Shown here piece by piece: positions 27,058-35,622 of a stretch of 64,000 nucleotides of DNA; position 1 is the first letter of the stretch, and the number at the start of each line of letters is the position of its first letter. Origin of the DNA: Segatella copri (lineage in GTDB: Bacteria; Bacteroidota; Bacteroidia; Bacteroidales; Bacteroidaceae); the NCBI RefSeq assembly GCF_002224675.1, contig NZ_NMPZ01000017.1, forward strand, positions 1-64,000. Reading direction: 5' to 3'. The notes beneath the pieces were generated by a model, which ran no database searches, was not told the DNA's origin, and saw only the letters and a list, made by a program, of their open reading frames with translations. Both the position numbers and the translations under genes were made by a program.

Positions 27058-27123
27058 ACCCATTGAGATAAGGATATAAAGAAAACTCAACCCATAAAAG
27101 AAATAGGAAACACTCCTATCGTG

Positions 27124-27156
27124 AGCAGCAAGCCCTTTGCGGTTTGCTGCTTTTTT
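27124..27156 (+). terminator. rho-independent terminator of the arginine operon
   Basis: AGCAGCAAGCC pairs with GGTTTGCTGCT, followed by a run of T at 27151-27156. It marks the left border of the first insertion in the arg/pro cluster. Confidence 0.85.
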
Positions 27157-27167
27157 GTTCCCCCTCA

Positions 27168-27219
27168 TAGGAAAATTGTAGTTTTATCTTGGTTATTTCG
27201 TAGGAAAAGTGTATATTTG
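27168..27219 (+). promoter_or_regulatory. promoter with duplicated upstream motif (YhcG-type nuclease)
   Basis: TTGG at 27189 and TATATTTG at 27212-27219 form a -33/-7 pair. The motif TAGGAAAA(T/G)TGTA occurs at 27168-27180 and again at 27201-27213, 33 bp apart (12 of 13 identical), about three helical turns, the second copy overlapping the -7 element. This could be a repressor site. Confidence 0.55.
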
Positions 27220-27229
27220 CAGCCGTAAT

Positions 27230-27290
27230 CCTTGGAATGGTGTATAAAATAGCTGTTGCTTCACCTTGAAATGGTGTATATAACAGCAAC
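27230..27290 (+). repeat. leader with 17-bp direct repeats and small hairpin
   Basis: CCTTGGAATGGTGTATA at 27230-27246 recurs at 27264-27280 with 16 of 17 identical. TGTTGCT (27254-27260) can pair with AGCAACA (27284-27290), looping out the second repeat. All of this lies in the predicted untranslated leader of the nuclease gene at 27348. Confidence 0.6.
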
Positions 27291-27347
27291 ACTTATTCGC
27301 ATCTTAATATGGCAAATAATAATAAAACAGGCTTATAGACAGATAAA

Positions 27348-28403
27348 ATGACAACAGACAATAAAGACAACAGGCTCTCAATAGAGAACAGCGATTATGC
27401 CGAGATACTGCGAAACGCTGTCGCAGTAATTGAGCATGCTCGGACAGAAATAGCCCGACATGTCAATGGCTATGTCTCTACCGCTTATTGGGAGATTGGT
27501 CAAATACTTCATGAGCGCAAGATTGAAAGCGGGTATGGTGACAGCGTTGTAAGACGGTTGTCAGCAGACCTGAAAGAATGTTATCCAAAGATGGGTGTTT
27601 CACCACGAAATCTGTGGTATATGAAAAAGTTCTATGAACGTTATGCAGGGCATAATGAGAAAGTGCAACGGAGCGTTGCACTTTTGCCATGGTCACATAA
27701 CATGCTGTTGTTGAGCAAGGGGCTGAATGATGAAGCCACGCTATATTATGCTCAGGAAACTATAACCAAAGGTTGGAATCGTGACTTGTTGCTCAATGCC
27801 ATCAAACTCAATATGTATGAGACACAAGCATTGGAACGAGTAGACAACAATTTCGACCGCACTCTTCCTGCCGAACAAGCGCAGTATGCCAATGAAGTGT
27901 TTAACAGCAGCTACAATCTTGGTTTCTTGGGAGTAACAAGTCCCATTCTGGAGCTTGAACTTGAAGACCGCCTTGTAAAAGCTATCACTCGTTTCCTTAT
28001 GGAACTTGGTAATGGTTTCACTTTCATTGGCAACCAGCATGTATTGGAATACAATGGTAAAGAAAGCAAGGTAGATATGCTGTTTTTCCATCGTGGACTG
28101 CGCTGCCTTGTTGCTGTTGACCTAAAAATAGGGGCTTTCAAACCAGAGTATGCAGGTAAGATGAACTATTATCTGTCTCTACTTGACCGCCTTGAGCGAG
28201 GTGCAGACGAGAACCGTTCCATAGGAATCATACTTTGTGCGGAGAAAGACCGTGTAGAAGTGGAACTCGCACTTGAAGATATGGGAAAACCTATCGGAGT
28301 GGCAGATTATCAGTTGATTGTTCCGAAAGAGAAATTACAGAAAGTCCTTACTGATGAGATAAAGGCATTTAGTGAAGAGAAAGAAAACAAAGAAACATTA
28401 TAA
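27348..28403 (+). CDS. YhcG/DUF1016-type PD-(D/E)xK nuclease
   Basis: 351 aa. Residues about 15-165 are the DUF1016 N-terminal helical domain (YWEIGQILHERKIESGYGDS, SPRNLWYMKKFYERY, LLPWSHNMLLLSK). Residues about 185-330 are the PD-(D/E)xK domain, with KVDMLFFHRGLRCLVAVDLK giving the D...DxK catalytic pattern and AGKMNYYLSLLD after it. Such proteins occur widely in defence and restriction regions and as accessory parts of type I systems; their precise action is not settled. Here it precedes an McrB/McrC pair, with which it may work. It has its own promoter and a repeat-bearing leader. Confidence 0.88.
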   Translation: MTTDNKDNRLSIENSDYAEILRNAVAVIEHARTEIARHVNGYVSTAYWEIGQILHERKIESGYGDSVVRRLSADLKECYPKMGVSPRNLWYMKKFYERYAGHNEKVQRSVALLPWSHNMLLLSKGLNDEATLYYAQETITKGWNRDLLLNAIKLNMYETQALERVDNNFDRTLPAEQAQYANEVFNSSYNLGFLGVTSPILELELEDRLVKAITRFLMELGNGFTFIGNQHVLEYNGKESKVDMLFFHRGLRCLVAVDLKIGAFKPEYAGKMNYYLSLLDRLERGADENRSIGIILCAEKDRVEVELALEDMGKPIGVADYQLIVPKEKLQKVLTDEIKAFSEEKENKETL

Positions 28404-28404
28404 C

Positions 28405-28488
28405 ATGGACATTCAAAGAATAAATCTGCATACATCCGCTTTCAACGAGATAACGCATCTCTATTTTATAAAAAACATTAAATTATAG
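28405..28488 (+). other. 27-codon open frame between nuclease and mcrB
   Basis: An ATG 1 nt after the nuclease stop opens a frame of 27 residues (MDIQRINLHTSAF...). It has no recognisable family and ends 31 nt before the McrB ATG. It may be a chance frame, or a remnant or small protein coupled to the nuclease; the translation-friendly spacing is the only support. Confidence 0.25.
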
Positions 28489-28519
28489 TGTTGTGAAATT
28501 TATAAAACAATAAACGCTT

Positions 28520-30727
28520 ATGGATAGGAACGATTTCATAGAAACGCGTGAAGATATAGTTAAAAACATCAAAACGCTTTATTCTTACCTCGATGGCAAG
28601 GTGGACAGAGAGCATAGAGACTGGGCTATCCAAAGGATGTTCCAAGGGAGAAACTATGTCATAGAAGTTGTAGATTCTCAAATATACTTTGCTCCAAGCC
28701 ATTTTGTCGGATATGTTGACAACACGATGGAAAAGCATGAAGCCAACCCAGGCAATGGCACCGAGACTGACAACAAGATAAAGAATTTCTATCAGAAAGT
28801 ACAGGATGTCAAACTTGATGCCTTGTTACAAAAAGCCATGTTTGAATACGGTATTGTTGTGGGGGCAAAGAAATATTGGATAAGCAAAGATACAACGGTA
28901 GACGATATCCTGTCTTGTTCCGCTGTTAAAGTTCGTAGATATTGGATTGCCCGTCTCTCAGACGACAACCACTGGGATTATGCATTGGAGAACAACCTGT
29001 GGCTTATGCAACAGCGATACGACATTCAAAGAAATCACATAGTCACCCAGTTGCTGAATTTAGTAAAGGAAATAAGAGTCGGTGATGTGCTATTGCTTAC
29101 TTTTGACAATATAATATATGCATATGGGATTGTGGTAAGATGTCCATTTCAAACCCGTCAAATCTCAAATCTGCAGAACATAGTGTCCCTAAGACAATAT
29201 GATTATAATGATGGCATAGTATGTTTTGAAGATGCTCCAGCTTTCTATGAAGACTTAAGAGATGGAGAAGAAAATTGGGGGCAGCGAGTATCTGTAGACC
29301 AATGGCATTGTTATGACAACGACTCAACCGTGTATAATTCCGGATGCCAATCTGCTCTTTTAGCAGGCAACACTCAACAGTCAATATTCGAAGTTGACGC
29401 TAAGTTTGCACAAGACAAAATAAAAGAATTGGAAAAACAATACTATAAGAAATATATGTTCATTAATAATACTGCAAAGTTGCTGAAATCCAAGCACAAC
29501 ATAATCCTTCAAGGTGCGCCAGGCACTGGCAAGACCTATAATACGGCAGCCATTGCGCTCAGTGTGCTTGGTATAGACGGAGTAGACCTTGACAATCACG
29601 ATGAAGTAATGAAGAAATATGAAGAGTTTCAGGACGACCGCATATTCTTCACGACATTCCATCAATCTCTTGACTATGAAGATTTCGTCGAAGGTTTGAA
29701 ACCTCACGTTCAGACGAACGAGAATGGCGAAAGTCTTGGCGTGACCTACGAGCCAGAAGACGGCATCTTCAAACGAGCATGCAACGCAGTGGTGACCGAT
29801 GACAGCAAGGATATTATAGAGTGCATTGATGATTACCTGCAAAAGATAAAAGGATTTGAGAACCGTCGGGAAATACCTACAGTAACCGGGAAATCATCGT
29901 TGTATGTATGGTGGAAAGAGGGGAACAAGACCGTCAGCAGTAGAAGTACAAACTCTACAAGTCAACGCGAGGAAAGTTACTCTCCTTCTCCACTGAACAT
30001 CGAGAAGATCAAGGCTCAAGCCTTGGGAAAAGGATGTGAGAACAATTGGCAGCAATATGCTCAGGCATTCATTGAAGCGGTCAAGAAAGAATATCACGCC
30101 AAGACAGACAAATCAGTGGTACTCATCATTGATGAGATAAACAGAGGAAATGTTTCCAAGATATTCGGAGAACTGATTACATTGCTTGAAGCGGACAAAC
30201 GAGACAAAGGCAATCACCCCATAAAAGTGACATTACCATACTCCAAAACATTGTTTGGCGTGCCAAGCAACCTGTACATCATAGGCACAATGAACACAAC
30301 AGACCGAAGTACGGGGACGCTTGACTATGCCCTCCGTCGCCGCTTTGCATTTGTGACGTTAAAGTCTGACCCGAATGTGATAGTCAAACATTATGAGAAA
30401 TTGGGCAACGACGACTTGAAAGCAATAGCCATCGACTTGTTTAACAATATCAAAGTCTTCATCACAAATCCAAAACATCTGTGTGGCGACTTGTGCATTG
30501 ACGATCTGATGGTGGGTCACAGCTACTTTATGGCATCCTCTAAAGAAGAACTACAATGCAAGGTGGAATTTGAAATAATACCCCTCATCGCTGAATATAT
30601 CAATGACGGCATCTTGACCGTGAACGACCAAGAGAAAGAAAAGGCATTCGATGCCTGGGAGTCCCTCCAACCCGTGCAGATAGTAGACGATGAGGACGAA
30701 GATAATATAGACGAAGAAGACGAATAG
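28520..30727 (+). CDS. mcrB: McrB-type AAA+ GTPase subunit of modification-dependent restriction
   Basis: 735 aa. The C-terminal AAA+ motor shows Walker A GAPGTGKT at about residue 332, Walker B VLIIDEINRGNVSKIFGE at about 534 and the McrB signature IIGTMNTTDRSTG at about 590, then the arginine-rich LDYALRRRFAF. The first 280 residues differ from E. coli McrB. One domain (about 25-90: WAIQRMFQGRNYVIEV, YFAPSHFVGY) is not recognised. The second (about 140-230: YWIARLSD, ALENNLWLM, IRVGDVLLL) looks EVE/PUA-like, a fold that reads modified bases. The McrC gene starts 1 nt after its stop. Expected action is GTP-driven cleavage of DNA with modified cytosine. Confidence 0.9.
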   Translation: MDRNDFIETREDIVKNIKTLYSYLDGKVDREHRDWAIQRMFQGRNYVIEVVDSQIYFAPSHFVGYVDNTMEKHEANPGNGTETDNKIKNFYQKVQDVKLDALLQKAMFEYGIVVGAKKYWISKDTTVDDILSCSAVKVRRYWIARLSDDNHWDYALENNLWLMQQRYDIQRNHIVTQLLNLVKEIRVGDVLLLTFDNIIYAYGIVVRCPFQTRQISNLQNIVSLRQYDYNDGIVCFEDAPAFYEDLRDGEENWGQRVSVDQWHCYDNDSTVYNSGCQSALLAGNTQQSIFEVDAKFAQDKIKELEKQYYKKYMFINNTAKLLKSKHNIILQGAPGTGKTYNTAAIALSVLGIDGVDLDNHDEVMKKYEEFQDDRIFFTTFHQSLDYEDFVEGLKPHVQTNENGESLGVTYEPEDGIFKRACNAVVTDDSKDIIECIDDYLQKIKGFENRREIPTVTGKSSLYVWWKEGNKTVSSRSTNSTSQREESYSPSPLNIEKIKAQALGKGCENNWQQYAQAFIEAVKKEYHAKTDKSVVLIIDEINRGNVSKIFGELITLLEADKRDKGNHPIKVTLPYSKTLFGVPSNLYIIGTMNTTDRSTGTLDYALRRRFAFVTLKSDPNVIVKHYEKLGNDDLKAIAIDLFNNIKVFITNPKHLCGDLCIDDLMVGHSYFMASSKEELQCKVEFEIIPLIAEYINDGILTVNDQEKEKAFDAWESLQPVQIVDDEDEDNIDEEDE

Positions 30728-30728
30728 A

Positions 30729-31979
30729 ATGATACAACTCCAAGAACACGAACAACTATGCAAGAATGACTTACCCGTTGAAAAAAGCGAAAGGTACGAT
30801 AACCTTCAACTCATTCAATGGGATAAGCCTATGGATAATAGTGCATGGGGGTACTATGCCTCATTCAAAATTGGAGCAGAATGGATTGACAAGCAAGAAG
30901 CATTGGTGGTTACGGCAAAACGGGGAATGGAGAAAATCGATTTCCTGCGCATGTTTATGACATGCTTCTGCTCTGACCTTGCGGTGGAATCGTTTTCCAA
31001 AATCTATTCCATTGATCTGGAGAAGCCTGCCATTGTAGCCCCTGCATTGAGCAGTGTTGTTAGTCCACTTATCGTGTTTCATTTCATAGGAGTGGTAAAC
31101 AGAATCAAGTCGTTAAGAAAAGGATATGTTCTGCGCCAAGAGAACCTTAAGAAGGTGAAGGGGCATATCAAGATGCTCAAAAACGAACGCATCAATATCA
31201 CCACAAAACGATACGACCGTATTTATTGCGAATACGATGACTACTCAGTAGATACTCCAGAGAACAGACTGTTAAAGAAAGCACTTGTCTTCTCTCAGAG
31301 ATTTGTCGCCAAGATAAATCGCAATAATGTAGTATATTCAAAAGTCAATCAGATGGTCACGAAAGCACTATCGAAATTTGATTATGTGAGCGATGACATC
31401 AACATCAATTCCATTGGGCAAATACGCTCCAATAAACTCTATCGGGAATATGCGGAAGCCATGCGATTGGCCAAGGTCATATTAAAGCATTTTGACTATA
31501 GTCTCTCAAATGTGGAAGCCACGGAAAATAGGGTCACGCCGTTTGTGCTCGATATGTCTTTACTATACGAACATTATGTGTACGGTTTGTTACATGAAGC
31601 TTATCGGGAGAAAATCAGTTACCAGTATCCGGGAGTAACTGGACTGCCAGACTTTTTATACAAGTCGAAACATTTCAATGCTATACTGGATACCAAATAT
31701 ATCCCTAAATATGAGAAAGGGACGCTTGACAAATACGTCATTAGGCAACTGAGTGGCTATAGTCGTGATCTAACAATTTTGAGTAAGTTAGGATATGAAG
31801 AGATTGACGAAGACTCACCGACTCCATCTGTTCCGTGCATCATTATATATCCTAAGGAAGATGGAGATTCTGACAATCCGTTCAAAAGCAATAAGCTGAG
31901 AGATCTTTGCACGAGGCATCTAAAAAAAATCTCAAGGTTTTACAAAATCAGCATCTCTGTTCCAACTATTAGCAGATAA
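30729..31979 (+). CDS. mcrC: McrC-type nuclease subunit
   Basis: 416 aa. The N-terminal half (about 1-200) is the McrC helical/beta region, with KLYREYAEAMRLAKVIL and the preceding TPENRLLKKAL motif. The PD-(D/E)xK nuclease is at about residues 305-321: GLPDFLYKSKHFNAILDTKY, with D, D and K as the metal-binding residues. McrC binds the McrB hexamer, stimulates GTP hydrolysis and cuts DNA. It is coupled to mcrB (1-nt gap), with no terminator seen after its stop. All catalytic motifs are present, so the pair appears intact. Confidence 0.9.
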   Translation: MIQLQEHEQLCKNDLPVEKSERYDNLQLIQWDKPMDNSAWGYYASFKIGAEWIDKQEALVVTAKRGMEKIDFLRMFMTCFCSDLAVESFSKIYSIDLEKPAIVAPALSSVVSPLIVFHFIGVVNRIKSLRKGYVLRQENLKKVKGHIKMLKNERINITTKRYDRIYCEYDDYSVDTPENRLLKKALVFSQRFVAKINRNNVVYSKVNQMVTKALSKFDYVSDDININSIGQIRSNKLYREYAEAMRLAKVILKHFDYSLSNVEATENRVTPFVLDMSLLYEHYVYGLLHEAYREKISYQYPGVTGLPDFLYKSKHFNAILDTKYIPKYEKGTLDKYVIRQLSGYSRDLTILSKLGYEEIDEDSPTPSVPCIIIYPKEDGDSDNPFKSNKLRDLCTRHLKKISRFYKISISVPTISR

Positions 31980-32125
31980 AAGAGAAAAATGTCGGCCTGT
32001 ACGGTTGAAATTACCCAATACGCCTGTAAGGGCAAAAGTTTTGTACAGAAGTTTCGCAAGTAAGCTCCACACGCCTTAACAGGGCAGAAGGTGCTGTGGT
32101 ATAAGTCCGTAATACTGGTTTGCAA

Positions 32126-32193
32126 GTCCGCTAGGCGTTATGGTCCGTTAGGCGTTATGGTCCGTTAGGCGTTATGGTCCGTTAGGCGTTCCT
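32126..32193. repeat. four tandem 17-bp repeats
   Basis: GTCCGTTAGGCGTTATG or a one-base variant repeats at 32126, 32143, 32160 and 32177 without spacers. It lies in the 325-bp non-coding stretch (31980-32304) after mcrC. Absence of spacers excludes a CRISPR array. Confidence 0.9.
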
Positions 32194-32211
32194 GCGGATT
32201 TGCAATCCGCA
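32193..32211. repeat. REP-like palindrome
   Basis: TGCGGATTTGCAATCCGCA has 8-bp perfect arms around a 3-nt loop. A variant (16 of 19) lies at 32262-32280, and an 18-of-19 match lies inside proA at 58348-58366. Such palindromes are often moved by RAYT transposases in related genomes; no such gene is seen here. Confidence 0.75.
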
Positions 32212-32261
32212 GCCGTAGGCTTTTCATATCTCCAAATTCGTGATGCTGCGTTCTCGCTTGA

Positions 32262-32280
32262 GGCGGATTACAAATCCACA
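32262..32280. repeat. REP-like palindrome, degenerate copy
   Basis: GGCGGATTACAAATCCACA differs at three positions from the reverse complement of the palindrome at 32193-32211. It is 50 bp away and ends just before the nucleotidyltransferase stop. Confidence 0.5.
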
Positions 32281-32304
32281 ATATCTTCCAGTCTTCCTTT
32301 ATCC

Positions 32305-32607
32305 CTAACTAGCTCTCTCATATACCAAGATTTTATCTCGTTCCACACTCTCCTGAGCATACGGACGCAAAGACCCATCAACTACCAAGTCAACTTCACG
32401 ACCTAGCAGTTGCTTCAAATCCTCATACATTCCTCCATGGGTAAGCAAAGTAAACGAACCATGCTCAAAATCGGGGGCAAAGAGAATATCTATATCGCTC
32501 TGAGCCCTTTCTTCACCACGAGCAAAAGACCCAAAGATCCATGCCTTCAACACAGGCTTCTTAGACATATAATCATGGATTATACGTATAATTTGATATC
32601 TATCCAT
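32305..32607 (-). CDS. MNT-type minimal nucleotidyltransferase
   Basis: 100 aa from ATG 32607; a longer frame to 32661 ignores the Shine-Dalgarno. The start is set by a strong GAGGAGG 5-10 nt upstream, which is unusual for this phylum. The polymerase-beta fold shows IFGSFARGE and SDIDILFAP, giving the GS...DxD catalytic motif. MNT proteins normally pair with a HEPN toxin, AMPylating it; no HEPN gene is next to it. It follows the AAA-ATPase/PD-(D/E)xK gene by 62 nt on the same strand. It could be a lone antitoxin remnant or act on another partner. Confidence 0.8.
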   Translation of the reverse strand: MDRYQIIRIIHDYMSKKPVLKAWIFGSFARGEERAQSDIDILFAPDFEHGSFTLLTHGGMYEDLKQLLGREVDLVVDGSLRPYAQESVERDKILVYERAS

Positions 32608-32669
32608 ATTTACCTCCTCATTTTTAAATAGTAATAAGAAGATGTTTAACCCATTCATCACAAGCAGTA

Positions 32670-34241
32670 TTATGCCAATGCCTCCACTTTCCAGTCATCG
32701 ATACTTCGACGGTCTTCCGAGAAGTTGATACCCACCTTGTATTTCTTTCTGCTGTCATCGGCGAAGGCAGCGAGATAGTCCTTGCTGTCGATTTGCTCCA
32801 TCGCTGCCTCAGCATCCTTTTTATATTTAAGTTCCAATACATAGATGCTGCGCTTGGTTTTCAACACCATGTCGATTCTGCCATCAGATGTAGGCACCTC
32901 TGGAGTAACATCACATCCGAGGATTAACAATATGGTGTAGAGCACGGCTTGGTAATGGCGCTCATTGTTGTTGACCAATGTATATGGGAACTTCTTGTAG
33001 AAAGTCTGGAGATGAGGGAGGAATGCCTCCATATTGTCCTCGGCACTCAGGATGAAGTTCTTTGCCCATGCCATGTAAATAGCATCACGGTCGCCCATGC
33101 CGTCTGGGGCATAATAGCGGAAGAGGCTGTTGGAGAATCCCTTGCGCACCTCTTCATTAGGGAAGGCAAGCTTGTATAATTTCGCCAAACGATTGTATGA
33201 CTTGATTGTGAGATAGCCGCTTTGGTATAATACCGGTACAGGGTCAACAATCTTCTCCGTCGGGGTATCGAAGCGGTCGGAGGTTGTCCAGATGTCGTCC
33301 AACTGGAGCATATCGACATTTTTCTCTTGAAGCAGTTCTATCAGGAAGGTAGGAGTACCCGTAGAGAACCAATAGCTATCAAATTCATGGGTCTCTAAGC
33401 AATTGAACATACTGTAAGGATTATACATATCGGCACCTTTCCCACTAAAGTGGTAGCCATCGTAATTATATCTCAGCTCAGCTAAGGCCTCCTCATAGTT
33501 CATATCATTGGCTTGCGCCAATTCCTCTATGTCATCGTGGAAATTTTTCAAGAGCTCTTCCTTGCTGATGCCACAGATAGAACTGTACTTATCCCACATG
33601 CTGATATTCGTGATATTGTTCAGTTCGCTGAAGATGCTCAACTGGCTAAACTTGGAGATTCCTGTTAAAAAGACAAAATGAAGATTGTCCTCTTCTGACT
33701 TCAAAGGACTGAAGAAGTTGCGCATGATGTCACGTATCTTGTCCTGCAAGTCCTTGTCTTTCATAGAGTCGTGCATCGGCGCATCATATTCATCGATGAG
33801 CACAACCACATTCCTGTCGGTCTTTTGCTTGGCGGCATTGATGATGCGAATCAATCGGACATTAAAAGCCTCGGTACTAACAGAAGTTATTTGGTATAAA
33901 TCCTCGTATGTTTCAAGAATCTTATCAAGAGTTTCTATCAGGCTTTCCATATTATAGTATTTCCCCTTGCTAAGATCAAGATGGATAACGGGGTGTTTCT
34001 CCCAATCTTTTTCCAAGGCTTCCAGCTTTAGTCCTTTGAATAGCTCTTTCTTTCCTTCGAAGTAGGCTTGTAGGGTTGTGACAAGGAGTGACTTTCCGAA
34101 TCGTCGAGGACGACTCAGAAAACAATATTTCTTCTCATGCACCAACTCATAGATTAAGTCGGTCTTATCTACATATACATAATTTCCCTCTATGATATTC
34201 TTGAAAGTCTGTATTCCGAGAGGATATCTTCTACCTTTCAT
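32670..34241 (-). CDS. AAA-ATPase_like/PD-(D/E)xK nuclease protein
   Basis: 523 aa. Residues about 1-290 are an AAA-ATPase_like (PF09820-type) domain, with P-loop RPRRFGKS at 44-51 and Walker B VVLIDEYDAP near 150. The C-terminal PD-(D/E)xK_9 domain has YQAVLYTILLILGCDV and then GRIDMVL...YVLELKYKK, giving the D...ExK active site at about residues 460-482. This two-domain family is very common and often multicopy in Prevotella and Bacteroides; function is unknown, though mobile or defence roles have been suggested. Its upstream region is shared with the divergent LytTR gene. Confidence 0.9.
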   Translation of the reverse strand: MKGRRYPLGIQTFKNIIEGNYVYVDKTDLIYELVHEKKYCFLSRPRRFGKSLLVTTLQAYFEGKKELFKGLKLEALEKDWEKHPVIHLDLSKGKYYNMESLIETLDKILETYEDLYQITSVSTEAFNVRLIRIINAAKQKTDRNVVVLIDEYDAPMHDSMKDKDLQDKIRDIMRNFFSPLKSEEDNLHFVFLTGISKFSQLSIFSELNNITNISMWDKYSSICGISKEELLKNFHDDIEELAQANDMNYEEALAELRYNYDGYHFSGKGADMYNPYSMFNCLETHEFDSYWFSTGTPTFLIELLQEKNVDMLQLDDIWTTSDRFDTPTEKIVDPVPVLYQSGYLTIKSYNRLAKLYKLAFPNEEVRKGFSNSLFRYYAPDGMGDRDAIYMAWAKNFILSAEDNMEAFLPHLQTFYKKFPYTLVNNNERHYQAVLYTILLILGCDVTPEVPTSDGRIDMVLKTKRSIYVLELKYKKDAEAAMEQIDSKDYLAAFADDSRKKYKVGINFSEDRRSIDDWKVEALA

Positions 34242-34420
34242 AAGCTATTCCCTTTAATTATGGTGGCAAAGTTAAGGTATTTTTCTTGATTAACCAAACT
34301 TTTTGTAGCCTTTTAGCCCGATAACTCGAAAAATCATCTTAAACAGTAGCAGCTTGTCATCAAATCAAGGTAACATCAGTACTCGTAAATAACTTTACAG
34401 ATTTATTATGACCAAAAATC

Positions 34421-34456
34421 TTCCCTTAAGGAAAAATACAAATATCCTTAAGGGAA
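34421..34456. repeat. 12-bp perfect inverted repeat in divergent spacer
   Basis: TTCCCTTAAGGA (34421-34432) and TCCTTAAGGGAA (34445-34456) flank a 12-nt A-rich loop, and each arm is itself nearly palindromic. It lies between genes that diverge (34241 and 34715), so it is no gene-end terminator. The 473-bp spacer (34242-34714) otherwise holds only the LytTR promoter. Confidence 0.65.
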
Positions 34457-34690
34457 ATTTTTCAATCTCTTCTTTCCCCATTTTATGGATATTTCTTCTT
34501 GTTTTACTCTTTCTTGAATATTATTTACATAGGCTGGAGAATAAAAAGGGGATAGGCTAAAAATGAAATAATAATTGTAACTACTCTTGTTCATAGGGGT
34601 ACTGAGTTGTTACCAGCATTCTCCACAAAACGAAGCCGCAGGTTCACAAAAAACACACTACCTCCAGCCATACTTTTGAAATATTATGCT

Positions 34691-34698
34691 TATCTTTG
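34691..34698 (+). promoter_or_regulatory. promoter -7 element of the LytTR operon
   Basis: TATCTTTG followed by CA. The predicted start is only about 10 nt before ATG 34715, so the leader is very short. Confidence 0.65.
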
Positions 34699-34714
34699 CA
34701 ACAAACTTATCAGT

Positions 34715-35083
34715 ATGGAAGAATATCTCATCATATCAAATGCCAACTTCTTGCTCAGAGTGGCTTCCGAACAGATAGCATACGTCTGTTCGGAAGGAAG
34801 CTATTGCAATCTCCGACTCACCAACGGCGATGAATACACTTTCTCGTTCAACCTTGTGGTCTTTGAGAAGAAAATAGTAGAGCAACTTGCCCAAACGGCA
34901 CACTTCTTCGCTCGTGTTGGCAGAAACTACATTATTAATAGTCAGCACATTTTCAGCATCAACCTCAACACTTCAGAACTAGTTTTGTACAACGAACGGT
35001 TTTGCGAGAAATTCACTCTGCACGTCAGCAAGGAACCACTCAAACAATTAAAAGCACTTTTAGACAACTCCATAAAATCGTAA
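34715..35083 (+). CDS. stand-alone LytTR DNA-binding protein
   Basis: 122 aa from ATG 34715; a longer frame to 34607 would precede the promoter. Almost the whole protein is a LytTR domain: IAYVCSEGSYCNLRLTNGD, FFARVGRNYIINSQHIFSIN and FTLHVSKEPLKQLKALL. There is no receiver domain, so activity must come from another protein, possibly the single-pass TonB-like protein next to it. The next ATG lies 5 nt after its stop. It is a likely regulator of its own four-gene operon. Confidence 0.88.
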   Translation: MEEYLIISNANFLLRVASEQIAYVCSEGSYCNLRLTNGDEYTFSFNLVVFEKKIVEQLAQTAHFFARVGRNYIINSQHIFSINLNTSELVLYNERFCEKFTLHVSKEPLKQLKALLDNSIKS

Positions 35084-35088
35084 AAGGT

Positions 35089-35610
35089 ATGAAAGAAAAA
35101 AACAATCAGGAAGAAACTTATTTCCTGGGCAAAGCACAGGAAACAAGATACACAAAATCTCATATATATAAAAAGGTATTTGGGATAGCCGCTTGCGTGA
35201 TAGCAATAATAGGTATAACCATCGTCCTTATGTTCAAACCGCAAAGCGTATCACAACCTCATGTGTTAAAGACGATAGCTGTTTTACCGGAAGGTGGTCA
35301 GATGCCAATCTTCAACGGCAATGGCGACATCAACGATTTCCTAAGATGGGTGATGACAAACATCCAATATCCTAAAGGATTGGAAGACAAGCCTGCGCGA
35401 GTCGTCATCAACTTCACCGTTCAAAGGGATGGAACATTGGGATTGTTTAAAGTTCTCGAAGCTCCCAAAGAAAAAGCCTATGAGCAGACTGTGATTGAAC
35501 TTCTCAAGAGAAGCCCTCATTGGAAGCCTGCCCGACTCTCCGATGGCGAGGAAGTCAACATGGAGTTTACCTTGCCTGTCGTTTTCACTCCCGAAGTAAG
35601 AAAGAAATAA
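35089..35610 (+). CDS. TonB-family energy transducer protein
   Basis: 173 aa from ATG 35089; an earlier in-frame ATG at 35002 lies within the LytTR gene. One transmembrane helix (FGIAACVIAIIGITIVLMF, about residues 26-46) is followed by a TonB C-terminal-like domain: NDFLRWVMTNIQYPKGLED, ARVVINFTVQRDGTLG and WKPARLSDGEEVNMEFTLPV. This is the short Bacteroidota form of TonB, which links the inner membrane motor to outer membrane receptors. The receptor-like gene two positions downstream is a natural partner. The N-terminal 25 residues are cytoplasmic and charged, possibly contacting the LytTR protein (inference). Confidence 0.85.
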   Translation: MKEKNNQEETYFLGKAQETRYTKSHIYKKVFGIAACVIAIIGITIVLMFKPQSVSQPHVLKTIAVLPEGGQMPIFNGNGDINDFLRWVMTNIQYPKGLEDKPARVVINFTVQRDGTLGLFKVLEAPKEKAYEQTVIELLKRSPHWKPARLSDGEEVNMEFTLPVVFTPEVRKK

Positions 35611-35622
35611 TCAGCAAAAACG

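Noticed and set aside
32126-32193. Four direct repeats taken as a CRISPR
   Set aside because: 17-bp units with no spacers; more like slippage repeats next to REP palindromes.
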